From positions 648,501 through 712,500 of the forward strand of contig NC_052667.1 in assembly GCF_016802725.1 (NCBI RefSeq): a stretch of DNA of 64,000 bases. Direction: 5' to 3'. Shown one piece after another: positions 14,021 through 26,738 of the stretch. A program made the position numbers and the translations under genes. The DNA comes from Solenopsis invicta. Its lineage: Eukaryota > Arthropoda > Insecta > Hymenoptera > Formicidae. The notes beneath the pieces were generated by a model, which saw only the letters and a list, made by a program, of their open reading frames with translations, did no database searches and was not told the origin of the DNA. Position 1 is the stretch's first letter; each line of letters begins with the position of its first letter.

Positions 14021-17009
14021 GCCTCCAAATTTGATTTATTTTGCTCTGATAAGTGAATATTAAAATGGCGATAAAATTGCGAAAATTATGCACGATGCGA
14101 ATCAAATCGCTTGCTATTGCGCTTGAATTAATCCGACACGCACGTTAAAGTCACTCGAACGATCCACTTTGGAGCAGTATGCGAGTATGGCGCGTTGGTT
14201 AAAATTCGTCCTTTCCAGCTGCGCGCAACTCGTCCTCGTTTTCGTATCGCGAAAGTGTGGTGATAAGGCGTCGCGAAGAACCGAACAAAGTACTGAATTA
14301 ATATGGCCGATATCTTCATCGTTCCTCGTATTTACCATGCAACTCTGAATTTACCATGAAACTCGATATGTCTCTCACTTTTTACGGACGGCTTTTCAAC
14401 TTAATACAGTTGAAATCTTAATTTCCGATTTAATTCAAATTGAAGGTATAAGTTTGGCGCATCACAAATACTTTGACGAAAAAAACTAAACGTTTTGTCT
14501 TATTTTTATCAATAATTTAAGATATGATAAATAAACTACAAGAACATTATTTTCTCGAGATAAATACATTTTTTTAAATAATATTGCAAAAATAATATTA
14601 CTTCTTGCAATATTGACACAATAATTATTTTTCAGATACCATAAATATTTCCACTTGGCGGTCTCTCTATTCATATAGATACGCAAATTACACTTATCCG
14701 CGAAAAACGACGTAAAAATAATTCTTGTCTGCATGGTAGCGTGCGAACGTGTCGCGTCTAGAATGTGAATTTCTCCGAGCTGGAGAGAAGTAAAAAGGCC
14801 GTAGACAATAATTCAGCGTCATGGCAGTATGAAGATATCAGTCGACGGGCGAGCGGAATATCTTAAAGGGTAGTAGAAAGTAGGGTGAGGTTGCGTCTCG
14901 AGACGCGATCATGGAAGACTCGCAATGAACGTCTACCGACGATGAAGCTCGTCGTCATGCTCGTCGTCGTCGTCTCGTTGTCGTCGTCCTCGTCAACGTC
15001 GCGGCGTCTCCGAGAAGATTCGCGACAAAGTCGGTTCGAGAGAACGAGCTCGTACTCGCGCCATATACAATACAATCGCTATTTGCAGACGGCGTTAATT
15101 TGTGCCGAAACGGAGAAGAAGTTACAGCGCGACGTCGCGACGATGTCGAGCTGTCACCGAGACGTACGAGCGATGGACCGGCTTGACGTGAAAAGGATAT
15201 TTCCGGAAACGGTGTGAGGAAGCGACAAGCAGAGTTTTTAGTGAACCATTAGTCTCATACTCCAGCAAATTATTTCGCCCTTCTCTTGTTAAATAAATTC
15301 AATCAAGTTAATTCCTTCGAGCATTATTAATATTATATTGCCGTGAAATTGAGTCTCTCTAACGAACGTCACGTTGCATGAAAATTTATATGACTACTTA
15401 AGTGCTGAATTATGTTGCGCACATAACGTTCGTCTCGGGCAAAAATTCAATAATGCATCCTAAGGTTAATACACGAATTTGTCCTGTCATGGGGATTAAT
15501 GCAAGATGCGAGAATTCCGACGTATGGAAATGACGTTTTTGCGTAAACAGCGCCAGAGCCGCTTCGGTTTCGCGCAGCTGTAACTGGCTCGGCAGGCCGG
15601 AGAACTGAGGGAAATTTAGTAAAGCCTGACAAATGACCGCCATTTATAAGTAGATAGGTCAAGGCGAGTGCTTAAGCATCTCAGTATAAATTGCGAAAAA
15701 AACGCAGAGGAAGGAGGAGGAGGAGGAGGAAAGAAGGACAAGACATGGCGTATTCGTCTGCTCCGCAATACTTGTGTGTGTTGCGCGCGATTATCTCTGG
15801 GTGAAAATATAAATCGGCAGAATACATCGCGAGCCAACGGATCACCGCGAGAATTCAGAAAATTACCGAGTGATGAAGGTGCCGCCGTCGGCGAATTTTG
15901 CGAGCCGACGAGGTAAACACCAATAATCCGACAACATTAGTCCTTCGTTTCTCCCTCTCTTTCTCTTTTACACTTCTCTTCGTTTCTTCTGCTCTTTCCC
16001 TAACACTTCGCTTAGGTTTCCGTTGAAATCAATTTCAAAATCGTAACGAAGAAATATCAAAGACGTCTTATCCAGCCATTAATCTCTCACGAGAGAAAAG
16101 CGATGCGAAAAATTTTGCTTGTGAAAAAATTAAAAATAAAATTTGTCCTAGTATTATCACTTTCGAAAAAAAGACACAACTTTGCCAAATATTTTTTTCA
16201 CATAATACTACTTTTATTAAGAGTGCTATCTCTACATCTGAATTACTTTTTAATCCAATGAGAGAAAATGGAAATTCATCAAGATTTCGTACAGAGAAAG
16301 GCGAGACTCTAGATTACGTTTGACGGCGGAGCAAACTCACCTCGAAATCGGCAAGTATATTCGCGAGCTCTTCACGTCAGCCATAATGTTTTATTTTGAA
16401 ACAACTTTTACGTCGAAATTTTCATTTGACATTTAGTGTCGGCATGAAAATAAAACTCGTTCACCAAGGGGGAGGACCGCCTGGCGTCAAATATAATCGA
16501 GATAGATTGATTATTATTTAACGCGCCAAATGACGATTTACAATTTATAATAAAATTTTAGCTGATGTGTACCGATTACTAATACTAAACTGTTTTAAGA
16601 AAGCTTTTGCTATTAATATCGCGGAGAAAGAGAAAGAAAAAGAGAAAAAGAAAAATATCGCTAATATTTAAATAAAAACGAAAAGAGACAAAAAATAGAA
16701 ATATTTTTTGCACATCTCATTTGTATAATTAATATCAACGTTTAAAAAAACACTGTAATATACTTTCGTCTATTAACGATGTTTTTCCATCTCGGTCTAA
16801 GCTCTTTCTATTTTGGATTCGATTTCGTTTAACATTTAACGTCCATTTAACATTTTCTTTTCTCTACTGCATACGATTACGCGATACATAAAGTATAATT
16901 ACCACACATGGCGGTAATTAGTTTCCTTAGAAATTCAATTATCTCCAGCACTTGGTAAAAAATCACATAGAATTCTCGTAAGCCCGCGCCTTGCTATCTT
17001 TCGTATCGC

Positions 17010-17014
<5 letters not shown>

Positions 17015-17049
<35 letters not shown>
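17015..17049. repeat. (CT)n microsatellite
   Basis: CT dinucleotide tract in hth intron 1. Confidence 0.9.
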
Positions 17050-17050
<1 letters not shown>

Positions 17051-20000
17051 CTCTTTTCTCATTACGTTAGCATAGAAAATTCAACGATATAAATCGCAGC
17101 AGTGCAAAACTTTCAGTTAACCCTTACGTGGTTACGCTACGTAAGACAAAACGTTTTCTTGACACAATAATGACAATTATATTGTCTACTTAATATTATA
17201 ACAAACTCTTCTTTTTGCAGTGTTTAAAAATATATTAAAGCGCTTGTTATTCCCTTTTTGCAAGTTGTTCAATTTAAACATCTACATGTAGATCTTTTGA
17301 TTTTTTGTAAGAGAATATTATATTCCGAAAGTATTAGACGTGAGAGATATAGGTAAAGCTATTTCGTGCATTTGAGAGTAGTTTGACAAGAGGTTTACGA
17401 TTGCATTTGAACAGTCGCACCGACTATAGACATATTTTCGGAAAACAGAATTAGGCTCGTATCGAGCGGCTCTAAATAATGGGCACCGAGCCGAGTTAGG
17501 CCCATTTATCTCGCGCATGAATATGCCTAACGACTGTCCAGACGAAAAAAGGAAAAAACGGCGGCGACGCGGCGCGCACGACCAATGGGGAACGGCGAGA
17601 AATCGATACGACTTTAATCCGTAGGCTAAAGGCCGATATCCGCAATCGGGAGAGCGAAAGTGATTGATGGCTGCCCATAAATACATAATCACGGCTCATT
17701 CGGCGGCGGTACAGCGCCGACGGACGACGAAAAATCGGGTCCTCGTCGTCGTCGCCGTCGTCATCAGCGGCGAAGAGCCGTTTCGCCATTCTCGCGGTCA
17801 GAATTTTTAATTCCAAAACGCACTGTCACATTACACGAATTTCTTCACCGAAATATACGCACCGTTCATGCGAAACGATCGACACATTTCTCGTTCACTT
17901 AACTCCTAGCTACTGCGTAACTGTCGCGACTGTTGCTCACTACCGATCGCTAACAAAAATACGAGAAGGACTCAAAGAAATTCAAAACATAATAAATACA
18001 AAATAATACGGAGACATGTAAAAATAAATGACAGATTTAAAAGCAATAAATAGAAATAAAAACAAAACAATAATACCAATGTTTGTTCCTAAAAATTTAG
18101 AATTTGTAAATGACGCTGTCACAACATTTCTCAAATCTTTAAAATAATCCATATGTATAGAAGAGTACGAAACAAATAAAATTAAAAATCAATAAAAATT
18201 GCCAATATCGAATAATATCGAATAAATTTGATACTTATCGTATCTGCGAACATAAAAATTCCCGATACCTGTCATCATTTGCAAGCGGATAAAAATTTTC
18301 AGATACTCTCTGTTATTCTTCCGACAGTACTTATCATAATTCGTCAATGTTTCGCAACTTCCGACGAAACGTGAAGTCGCTGAAAAAAATTCACCTGTCA
18401 AGGACCTTTGCCGCGTAGACATCGCTTTCTTCGATCTATCTCGTGAAGAATTCTCCGCGTTGCACGCAAAAGAGGTTTGCGATCCATCGAAGCAGACACG
18501 CACGCACGTTTCGGCAATTTTGTAAGCGCAACCGGGACCGCGAACGGCGGGATAAAACGGAATTGAGCGGTAAAAAGCGCGCCCTGGATCGCTCTGCACG
18601 ACCTGACTGCCGATTGAGACGCCGGTACCAGACGCAAACATATTATTTGCACGAAATTGTCAATACTCATTATATCCGGGCTACTCGGAACTGTTTTCAC
18701 GACAAAATACAATTAACACCTTAAAACTGCATTAACGAACTATACCCTTGGCTACGGAATCAATATGAAAATTGACGTAAGATACGCGTCTTTTGCGTAT
18801 TTATAGCGAAAAAATGTATTTTGCGTAAAAAAAATTGAGAAATCTAAAATTATACCAATTTTAATTCTCCTTTATATATTAGCAGGACTACGAAGCAACG
18901 ACATGAAAATAGCATGCAAAAAAAAGAAGGATTTTATCGATACATATCTTTAAAAGTTGGAAATTAGCTGAAGACAAAAAAAATTGCGTACGAATCGCAA
19001 CACAATACCACACGCATGAAGCGTGTAAACATGCGAGCAGTTATCAGCGTACGAGACGCGCTGCTTTTGCATGGATTCAGTTATCGGAATCAGTATGGCC
19101 TGTTTAGCACCGCACATTGAATGATCGAGAAGTGTCAATGCGATCGAATTTAATCCGCAACTCTTTCGCTTCGAATCGAAACGAGTTCACCAAGCATTTC
19201 GTATTAGCATAAAACGAGAAAAATGTTCGAATAGGCCGAGTATCTCGCATCAGCAAAACAACTTTAGGCACAACTAAAAAAAAAATATCACTTTTTAGAA
19301 TAGATCACATATTTCAAACATTTATCTACAATGTATCAATTCTATCGTAAAAACATTTTTAAAAAGGCATAAATATTAATGTTGCTCTTCGTAGAAATCG
19401 GATATCTTGATTTGCAACAATTTACTTAGAAAATGTCATTTTCTACTTGCTCGGTATGTGTACGTGTAGGACGAAAAAAATTCTACCAATATGTCACGAT
19501 ATATATGTATAAACACACAAATATGTCAAAAGCAAAAAAATAAAACTTCTTTCGTATGTTATGTCAGTATTACAATAATTGGATTTAAAATATTTAAGAG
19601 TACGAAATAAAAAATACACATTGAGAAAGAAACATGTTACATACATCCGACGGCCAGAAACGTATCTCACTGCGGTCATCAAGTATAACAATCGACGGAT
19701 CAACGCAAAAAATAGTAAATAAAATAAGTAAAAAAAAATTGTTAATTACGTATATTAGTATTCTATGTATTAAGAGATGTAAAATACGTAGACAACATTT
19801 TTCTGCATTCGATGTACATGAAACACGTAAATAGCACATGGAAACGTATGCGTACGATTTTTTGACAGATTTCACATAAGAGAATATAAAGGAGTGTAAC
19901 GAGGCTATTGTTCCACAATTCGTCGCACTTGACCGTCGCGTGAACGAGAAACCGCAAGTGACGCAAGCTTGATTAATTCTTCGAAAAGAGATATACTAAA

Positions 20001-21074
20001 TTTTGCGGTTTCCGTGACGCAATGGATTTTAATTAAAAATTTAGATGGCTGTGAAATCGTCGACGCTAGAATAATTATAAAAAAAATAAAAATAATACAG
20101 ATACAACTGAAATAGATTGCAATCAAAATAAAGGAACATTACTTTCATAATCCAAAAATGAATAATTCGCATTATTATTAGACTATATCGTATTATACCA
20201 CAGCGATATAGCGCACTTGAGATTTGTTGAAATGTAATTCATTATGTTCGTGTGACTAGCGTTGAAATTAAAAAAAGTAAAAAGGGAATTTCAATGGTGC
20301 TAATTGAATTATCATAGACAACTATCTATTACCGGAATAACGTTGCAATTATTTATCACGCTAGTAGAGAATAATGAAGAAATAATGCGCCTAACTTTTG
20401 ACACGTTAGAAATGTTTACGAGACACGGTGAATGGAAATGTGTTTCGGAGTGGCGATGCCTTTCATCATTGAGAACAACAACGGAATGTTAACTTGCTGC
20501 TTGTTTTAATTAAACGTTCGTAACGTTCATACGTATTTGCCGTCGCAATCTGAGTGAATGAAAATTACAAAGCTTCGCGTCGCTGCTTCTAAAATCTAAC
20601 CAAACGCTTTCCAAGCGCGCGTTTAAAGCACGCATATAAATCCGTGTGCGCGTGTGAAACACGATTAAAGACAATATTCGGAAACAATATGCGATCTTTA
20701 AGTGAATACTCAAGTCGTAGATAGATAGCGCGCGCGAGAGCGTGCCTGAAATCAGTGAGGATTCTTCGCGCGGCGAGAGTTCCGAAACGGTCTCTCGGCG
20801 TAAATATTCAACAGACGATCCCTATTCGGATCCTCTCGTTGGATCCCACACGAACGAGACTGTTTTCAGTCATGGAAGTCAGCAGCGGCGAACCGACGCG
20901 TGAGGCGTCGTCGCGACTCGCAATCGAGGCCAGAGGAAATTTACTCCTCGGTGTTGTGCTATGATAATCGGTCGTAATTACGCCGCGGTCAAAGTCGTCC
21001 GATTACGAAGTGTGTAATCGACACGTAAACACGAAACGAGCCCGCGAGACTTGTGCCGCGCGATTCATCGGCAG

Positions 21075-21076
<2 letters not shown>

Positions 21077-21120
<44 letters not shown>
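21077..21120. repeat. (TC)n microsatellite
   Basis: Uninterrupted TC tract of about 44 bp, about 0.7 kb downstream of the hth first coding exon (in gene orientation). Confidence 0.93.
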
Positions 21121-21123
<3 letters not shown>

Positions 21124-21637
21124 CTTTCGCATCCCTTTCGCGAATCCAACGGTGACACGAGCGCGCGCGCAAATCGCCCGAATTTCGCGCGTGAATAAGA
21201 AGCTCGCTCTCGGCAAGCCCGAAGGCGGTCAGTGCGGCGGTCCCTTTGTGCGACTGTCGTTTCTCTTTCTTCGGCCGCTGCAACGCGTTGTAAGCGGCGT
21301 TACAAAGCGCCGAGGCGGCCGACATGTAAATTCCCTTTCGACACGGCGACGATACTCGATTGAAATTCGCACGCGTCTAAGACGAAACTTGCTGCCTCGG
21401 ATGTCGCACCGTCTCGGCAAACGAAAGCATTGAAAAATTGGAGTAAAACGTGCATGTGGCAAGATCCCCACACGAGAGAATTCAATCGTTTACAAGTGGC
21501 GAACGATCAATCACTTTCGCGTAACGATAATCCTTTTCCTCCCAATCATCATTTGAAAACGCGAGATTTGGAAAAAGTACAAGCTTTCCCTACAATGGCA
21601 TTTTCATTTAGGACACTTTTGAAACGCTCCGCAATAA

Positions 21638-21661
21638 GGAAGGAAGGAAGGAAGGAAGGAA
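21638..21661. repeat. (GGAA)n tetranucleotide repeat
   Basis: About five aaggaagg-type units near the 5' end of hth intron 1. Confidence 0.8.
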
Positions 21662-21796
21662 CGAAGAGTCTCGATCGTCTTCGTTCCCGCAGAAGGGGAT
21701 TCCTAATCTAACGATCCGTCGCGCTAACGACGAAAGAGAGATTCTCTTTCGATTTTTCGAGAAAAAGTTTACGTATACAAATGTGTAAGCACATAC

Positions 21797-21811
21797 CCTT
21801 GGCTGCGCCAT
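21797..21811 (-). CDS. hth: hth coding exon 1 (MAQPR, start codon)
   Basis: A five-codon coding part, ATG GCG CAG CCA AGG, followed directly by a consensus donor GTATGT (21796-21791). Splicing to TAT GAT GAT at 12366 gives MAQPRYDDG, the conserved N-terminus of insect Hth (vertebrate MEIS1 begins MAQRYDD). I chose this start because it matches the family. It is also the only ATG between the upstream in-frame stops (TAG TGA about 100 nt upstream) and the donor. The start context has T at -3 and G at +4, so it is not a strong Kozak match. The exon extends upstream as 5' UTR. Intron phase is 0. The exon is too short to be called by length-based ORF methods and is recognised only by joining. Confidence 0.93.
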
Positions 21812-22357
21812 GAACGCCCTGGCCGCGCCGGGGAACTCTGCGTGCTGAGCCACCGTAGCGGCTGTATTTTCCCACAATATAAGCAAGCGAGCCTCGACAC
21901 CACTTCACTACACTTTCTCGGCACACTCTGTTATAGCGCGCTAAGCTCGATGCTCGGACGCGCTGCGTGACGCTGCTGGCTTTCACGCGGCGACGGGCAG
22001 AGATAAGGTCGTGGTGCGTGTCCGACGGAAACGGAGACGACGACGACGACACGTCGAATATTGAACTCCGTTCACAGCCGTCGGCGGCCGACGGGATGCT
22101 GCGAGAGACGAATCTCTTTTCTTCTTTCACTCGCGCGAACCGACGCTACCCGTCGGCAACGGATTCGTTCGACAATCACGTTCCGTCGGCCTGCTGCTGC
22201 TGCTGTTGCTCCTTCTGCTACTGCTGCTGTTACTGCTCCTCTGGTTCCGCTCCGCTGATCCCTCTCTCGGTAAATTCCTTCTCGCCGTTGGAGCCTTTGC
22301 CTTTTGTTGTCGTGTCCTCTGTATTTTCAAAGATTCACCTATACACGCACACACAAG

Positions 22358-22532
<175 letters not shown>

Positions 22533-23399
22533 CGGCAGCCGACGGTCAAATAAAACTGTCGCACGGACCGGCGTCAGCACAGTTCGGCAGCGACGGTGGA
22601 TATCGTTTGCGGCACAACTTGCGCGACGACTAGGACAACGGCTGAAGCCGAGTACACGTGCTTCCTCATCATCGTTGCGGCGGAGGGAGCGGGTGCGGTT
22701 CGGGGCAGCTCTTCTCTGCGCGTTCAATGCCGCGACATGCGGCCTGAATGCAGCCTGTGGGTTGCGCGCGGACACGTGGATGCCGACGATGGTGATTCTC
22801 AACTTCCGCGCGCGATATCGACACGGCGAAATATCATGTGAAAAGCGCGTTCGCGCGCGCGAAGTCGCGGCCTAAGATCCCAGCCGCATCGAGGAGACGA
22901 TGACGGCGATGACGACGCCGCCGCGTGGAGTTTTCTCGCTCCAAGTCCACTCTCACTCTGTCCACTTTCTTCCTGTTCTCTTCACATTCGCGATTTCACG
23001 TCCCCGCTTCTTTATTTCTATTCACCGTTTAGCACACAACCTATCATGTCACCGATCATGTCACTCAACACGTTACATTCTCCAGTTCCACAATGACGAG
23101 ACGCCCGACGACGACGACGACGGGCGCCACGACGCTACGCGAGCACTATTCACCGTCGCGCGACGCACAGTCGGTGAGATCCCGTCGGAGTCGTGCAACG
23201 CTCGCACCTCGCACGCGCGCGGCTGTTTGCACGTTGTGTGCAAGTTTACGGCAAGATCGGAGAGCGAGCGAGCAAAGACGCGCGTGATGCACAAGGTGAT
23301 GCGGCGACGACGGCGGCGTTGTCACGACCATACACACACAGCCGGCGACAGTTGTCTCCCGGTGGTCGAGGTTGTCGCTGGTGCACGCACTCGGCGGCC

Positions 23400-23522
23400 G
23401 CGACGACGACGACGACGACGTTACTACGGAAACCGCGTCGAAACGAACGACGACGACGACGACGACGACGACAGCGGTGACGAACGCGAGATGCGATGCG
23501 ATGCGATGCGATGCGACGCGAC
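23400..23522. repeat. (GAC)n arrays and (GATGC)n pentamer
   Basis: Two (GAC)n runs (about 23400-23420 and 23446-23472), then four to five copies of gatgc at about 23489-23515 passing into gacgc units. Confidence 0.85.
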
Positions 23523-23625
23523 GCGTTGCGCGGCGTTTACTATTCGCGCGCGGCCGGTAGACGCGATGTAACAAGCACACCACACAGGATGGTTACGCGC
23601 GGCGAGTCGAGAGAGGAGATCGCGC

Positions 23626-23672
23626 GCGCGGGCGGGCGGGCGGACGGGCGGGCAGGCGGGCGGGCGAACGAG
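23626..23672. repeat. (GGGC)n tetranucleotide repeat
   Basis: Imperfect ggcg/gggc units with gac and cag interruptions, grading into cgag units. Confidence 0.8.
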
Positions 23673-23692
23673 CGAGAGAGCTGTCGACCGCG

Positions 23693-23790
23693 AGACGACG
23701 ACGACGACGGCGGCGACGACGACGACGACGACGGCGACGACGACGGCGGCGATGATGCGACGGCGGCGACGGCGGCGGCGGCGACGGGCG
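23693..23790. repeat. (GAC)n/(GGC)n array
   Basis: About 98 bp of mixed GAC, GGC and GAT triplets, part of the cluster of triplet arrays upstream of hth. Confidence 0.88.
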
Positions 23791-24040
23791 ACCCTCCTCC
23801 CTGACCGTGACTACTACTGCGTGTGGCACTCTCGTAACTCCGCCGGACAGAAGGTGGTAGGTTCGTGTAGGGTGTTATACGCGCGGTCGAAGGCAGCCAC
23901 ACGGGGATATGCGTGTTTCAGGTTTCCCCACGAAAAAGCAACCGGGTGTAGAGAAGAGCGGAGCGAGCGAGCGCGAGCGAGCGTGGAGAGCAGCGCCTAG
24001 CGCGGTTTTAGATCCTGCGCCGTCCGCAGTCGTTCGCCAA

Positions 24041-24050
24041 CTGTCAATCA
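24041..24050 (-). promoter_or_regulatory. TGATTGACAG, PBX/Exd-MEIS/Hth composite site
   Basis: Ten-base exact match on the minus strand to the established PBX-MEIS/PREP heterodimer site: a PBX half TGAT joined to a MEIS half TGACAG. It sits in the GC-rich 5' region of hth itself, about 55 bp downstream of an ATTGG box. Occupancy and autoregulation are inference. Confidence 0.5.
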
Positions 24051-24104
24051 GCGCCGCGCTACGCGACGGAGTGGGAGACGCGCCGACACGCCCATCGAGA
24101 GCGG

Positions 24105-24130
24105 CCAATGCGTCCGCCTGAGCCCGCCCC
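24105..24130 (-). promoter_or_regulatory. CCAAT box and GC box
   Basis: ATTGG (24109-24105) and GGGGCGGGC (24130-24122) read on the minus strand, 13 bp apart. This is the usual arrangement of NF-Y and SP/KLF sites in a GC-rich TATA-less promoter. Confidence 0.4.
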
Positions 24131-24310
24131 TATCGCGCGCCGACGGAACCCCGGGCTGCCGAGAGAGAGCGCGCGCGTGCCTCCAGCGCCGTCACGGTGA
24201 AACCGCGAACCACGGGATCCTCCGCCATCGCTACATCACCACTACCAACGCGACCGTCGACGCCGACGGGCGGCGGCGCGGCGGCGCGGTAGCGGCGGTA
24301 GTGGTGGCGG

Positions 24311-24422
24311 TGGCGACGACGACGCCGACGACGCCGACGCCGATCGGCCGATGCCGACTCCGACTCCGACTCCGACTCCGACTCCGACGCCGACGCCGCC
24401 ACCGCCACCGCCACCGCCACCA
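24311..24422. repeat. GAC/GCC triplets with (CGACTC)n hexamer and (CCACCG)n
   Basis: GAC/GCC triplets, then six copies of the hexamer cgactc at about 24354-24389, then ccaccg units to about 24420. It forms the upstream end of the triplet-rich domain. Confidence 0.88.
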
Positions 24423-26120
24423 CCAACGAAGAGGATACGAACAACGCGGACGAACTAGCGGGAAATACAGCGAGAGATACGTGGACCCTGAGACATCTCC
24501 CAGCTCCAACTCCAACGTCGCTTCGATTCCACGCTCGATCGAGGCGTTTTCCCCTTGCTTTGAGAATTGGAAAACTGAGAAAAATGCACGAGTCTTATTG
24601 TCGTTAGAAACGGCGGATCTACAGACATTTCCCAGAAAAACTAGTGTAATGTGTTTCACGTTTCGATAATACCTATACAACTTGTTAAAGTTCAATGTTC
24701 TAATTCCAACGTATTAGCAAACCATTCATGCCTTTTTTGTTTTAGAGTAATTCTGCAGCTTCATTGATTTCGAGCAAACTTAACATTGGATATTGATATG
24801 ACTGACTGAAACGCTTCGCGTGAAGGTGCCGTCGGTGATCGACGCGGGGCAAACGGCACGAAATTTGACATTGCCACTTTGAAAACTGCTCCTATCGTGC
24901 CGACGCTCAGCGTCGAACCGACAGTCACGCGCGCGTGCGAACACGGGATAATAGTGACAGTCAGCATGGCGAATGGTTCTTGGTAGAGAGAATTCACCGT
25001 TTCTCTACGAAATACAAACGCAGCCACCTGAACAAATTCCTATTGATCCCAGTTTGTAGAATTGGAGCTGATCTCCTAACTCAGCGATTCACTGTTCTTT
25101 CCTAAATTACAGTCCTTCATGTGTACATTCCTGTACAATAAATATTTTATTTACCAAGATGCACCGACTATAATCAAATAACCAACTATATTGTCGTCAA
25201 TAGCCTGTAATCTTTATAATCTTATGCAAAAAATAAATTTCCTTAGTCATCATTTTCCGTCGGACAGTATTTATAAACAGCGGCAAAAAAAGTCTTTCGA
25301 CTAATCGAAGAAAAGCTCCACGTTACGTTGGAACAAAAAATAACAAATATTTATGTCTCTTTTGTATTTAAAATACAAATGTTAACTCGTACAATAATTA
25401 AATCAAAGACACAGAAATCGTTATGTGATATTTACCTTCGTATTCGACAAAAAACTTTAATTGTGTTTCACAACTTTGAAAATTTGGTTTTATACTTTAT
25501 TGCTTACAACAGTCAACAGGTACATATTGCGCATACGTGTATATATTAGCTCATATACATATAAGTAGTAACATACCAAAACCCTTTTATTATTAATAAC
25601 TATTTTTTAAAAATTTATTCTTTTGAAAGATATAATAATAGTTGTGCTATGCGCCAATTGTGATATACTTGGCAAAATAAAGATATTACATGAACGTTTT
25701 AATAAAATTGCCAAGGTGTTAGTCTATTCGCAGAAGCGCTCATACTGCTCATAGCCACTATCCATAAACAAAATTATCGATAGCGACTATGCGCGTGATC
25801 TACCTTTTATTTTTTTAATAATTTAGCTGATATTTCGCGCCAGGTACCCGGCGGCGCTAGCGATCGAGCTTTGAATGAACCGAACAGCTGACTCCGCGTA
25901 GGAATTGGGTCGCGAACGTGCGGTTTCGAACTTTGAATGGTATTCGGCGTTCGGTGAGTAATAGCGACAGGAGGCGGTTGCAGGAGGACGTGGAGGAGGG
26001 CGGGCGACCTGTCACCGACATCACTCAGTGTCTCCCTCCTGGCGTTCACTTCGCTCGATTTTATGACTCTCTCATCCCGCACTTTCCCCCTTCGTCGCCG
26101 CAGCCGCCGTCGCCGCCACC

Positions 26121-26150
26121 GCGCCGCGCCGCGCCGCGCCGCGCCGCGCT
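26121..26150. repeat. (GCGCC)6 pentanucleotide repeat
   Basis: Six units of gcgcc in a GC-rich patch. The same pentamer recurs at 35955-35985. Confidence 0.9.
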
Positions 26151-26697
26151 GTTCTCGTGCTCGTCCTCGCGCGCGTCTACCGTCGTCGTCCTCGGCGCGC
26201 GTTTACATGCCGCGTTCCGCATAATATCGCAAATTGACACATCCGCGTTCGGCAGCCATCGATCGACGTGGCGGCGCCGAGTTGGACGCCATCGACCAAC
26301 TGGATAATGAATCTTGGATTCCCAAATTCATGTTGGACGCGTCTTCCTTGTACGTGAAGACGTAGAGACAACACGAGTTGTCTTCGTAGATCTAAATTGT
26401 TTAATCTGACGCGTAAGTTCAATATCAGCATTTGTACATGAAATATTTAAAAAGATACATTTAAATACAATAACTTGTTGTAATCTCAAAAAAAGAAACA
26501 GCATGGTTACTGATTCTTTTTCGCATTCTTTCGGTTCCATATCATTACTCCTTTAACTCGCATTTCCAGAACATTGTTAAGAAACCTTAGCTGCAGAGTA
26601 CAAAGGACATTTTAAACCTGTTATTTCGTCATAGATCACGAGACGAATCCAGCTATGTCGTACATCTGTCTATAGTAACAAAAGAAGAATCTCCCCT

Positions 26698-26738
26698 CCC
26701 CCCCCCTCTCTCTCACTCTCTCTCAATCGCGCGCGCGC
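26698..26738. repeat. poly(C), (CT)n and (GC)n compound low-complexity tract
   Basis: A run of about ten C, then CT repeats, then a short GC alternation. Confidence 0.8.

Larger units (their letters stand above)
12367..21796 (-). other. hth: hth intron 1
   Basis: 9.43-kb intron from GTATGT (21796-21791) to TTGCAG (ending 12367). The sequence alternates between AT-rich stretches and GC-richer patches at about 13200-13740, 14750-15230, 17440-17820, 18360-18640 and 20580-21470. The last patch adjoins the first coding exon and is CpG-rich. No other coding exon was recognised. A short ATG frame before a GTGAGT site near 16385-16338 is out of phase with hth exon 2. The GC-rich patches are plausible cis-regulatory modules (inference). 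Confidence 0.85.
1..21811 (-). other. hth: homothorax (hth), 5' part of gene, truncated by window
   Basis: Partial transcription unit running right to left and continuing beyond position 1. Three exons joined in phase (21811-21797, 12366-12107, 4610-4469) encode residues 1-139 of a Homothorax/MEIS protein. The family is known to bind Extradenticle/PBX through the N-terminal MEIS domain, take it into the nucleus, and bind DNA as an Exd-Hth-Hox complex; in insects it patterns proximal limb, eye and antenna. The order MAQPRYDD, KRDKDAIY, HPLFPLLALIFEKCELATCT is diagnostic of Hth/MEIS. The exons for the second MEIS-domain half (the conserved RFHLLELEKVHELCDNF helix) and for the TALE homeodomain were not found between 1 and 4468, so they must lie to the left. 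Intron lengths are 9.43 kb (intron 1) and 7.50 kb (intron 2); intron 3 exceeds 4.4 kb. Long introns fit hth in other insects. Confidence 0.95.
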
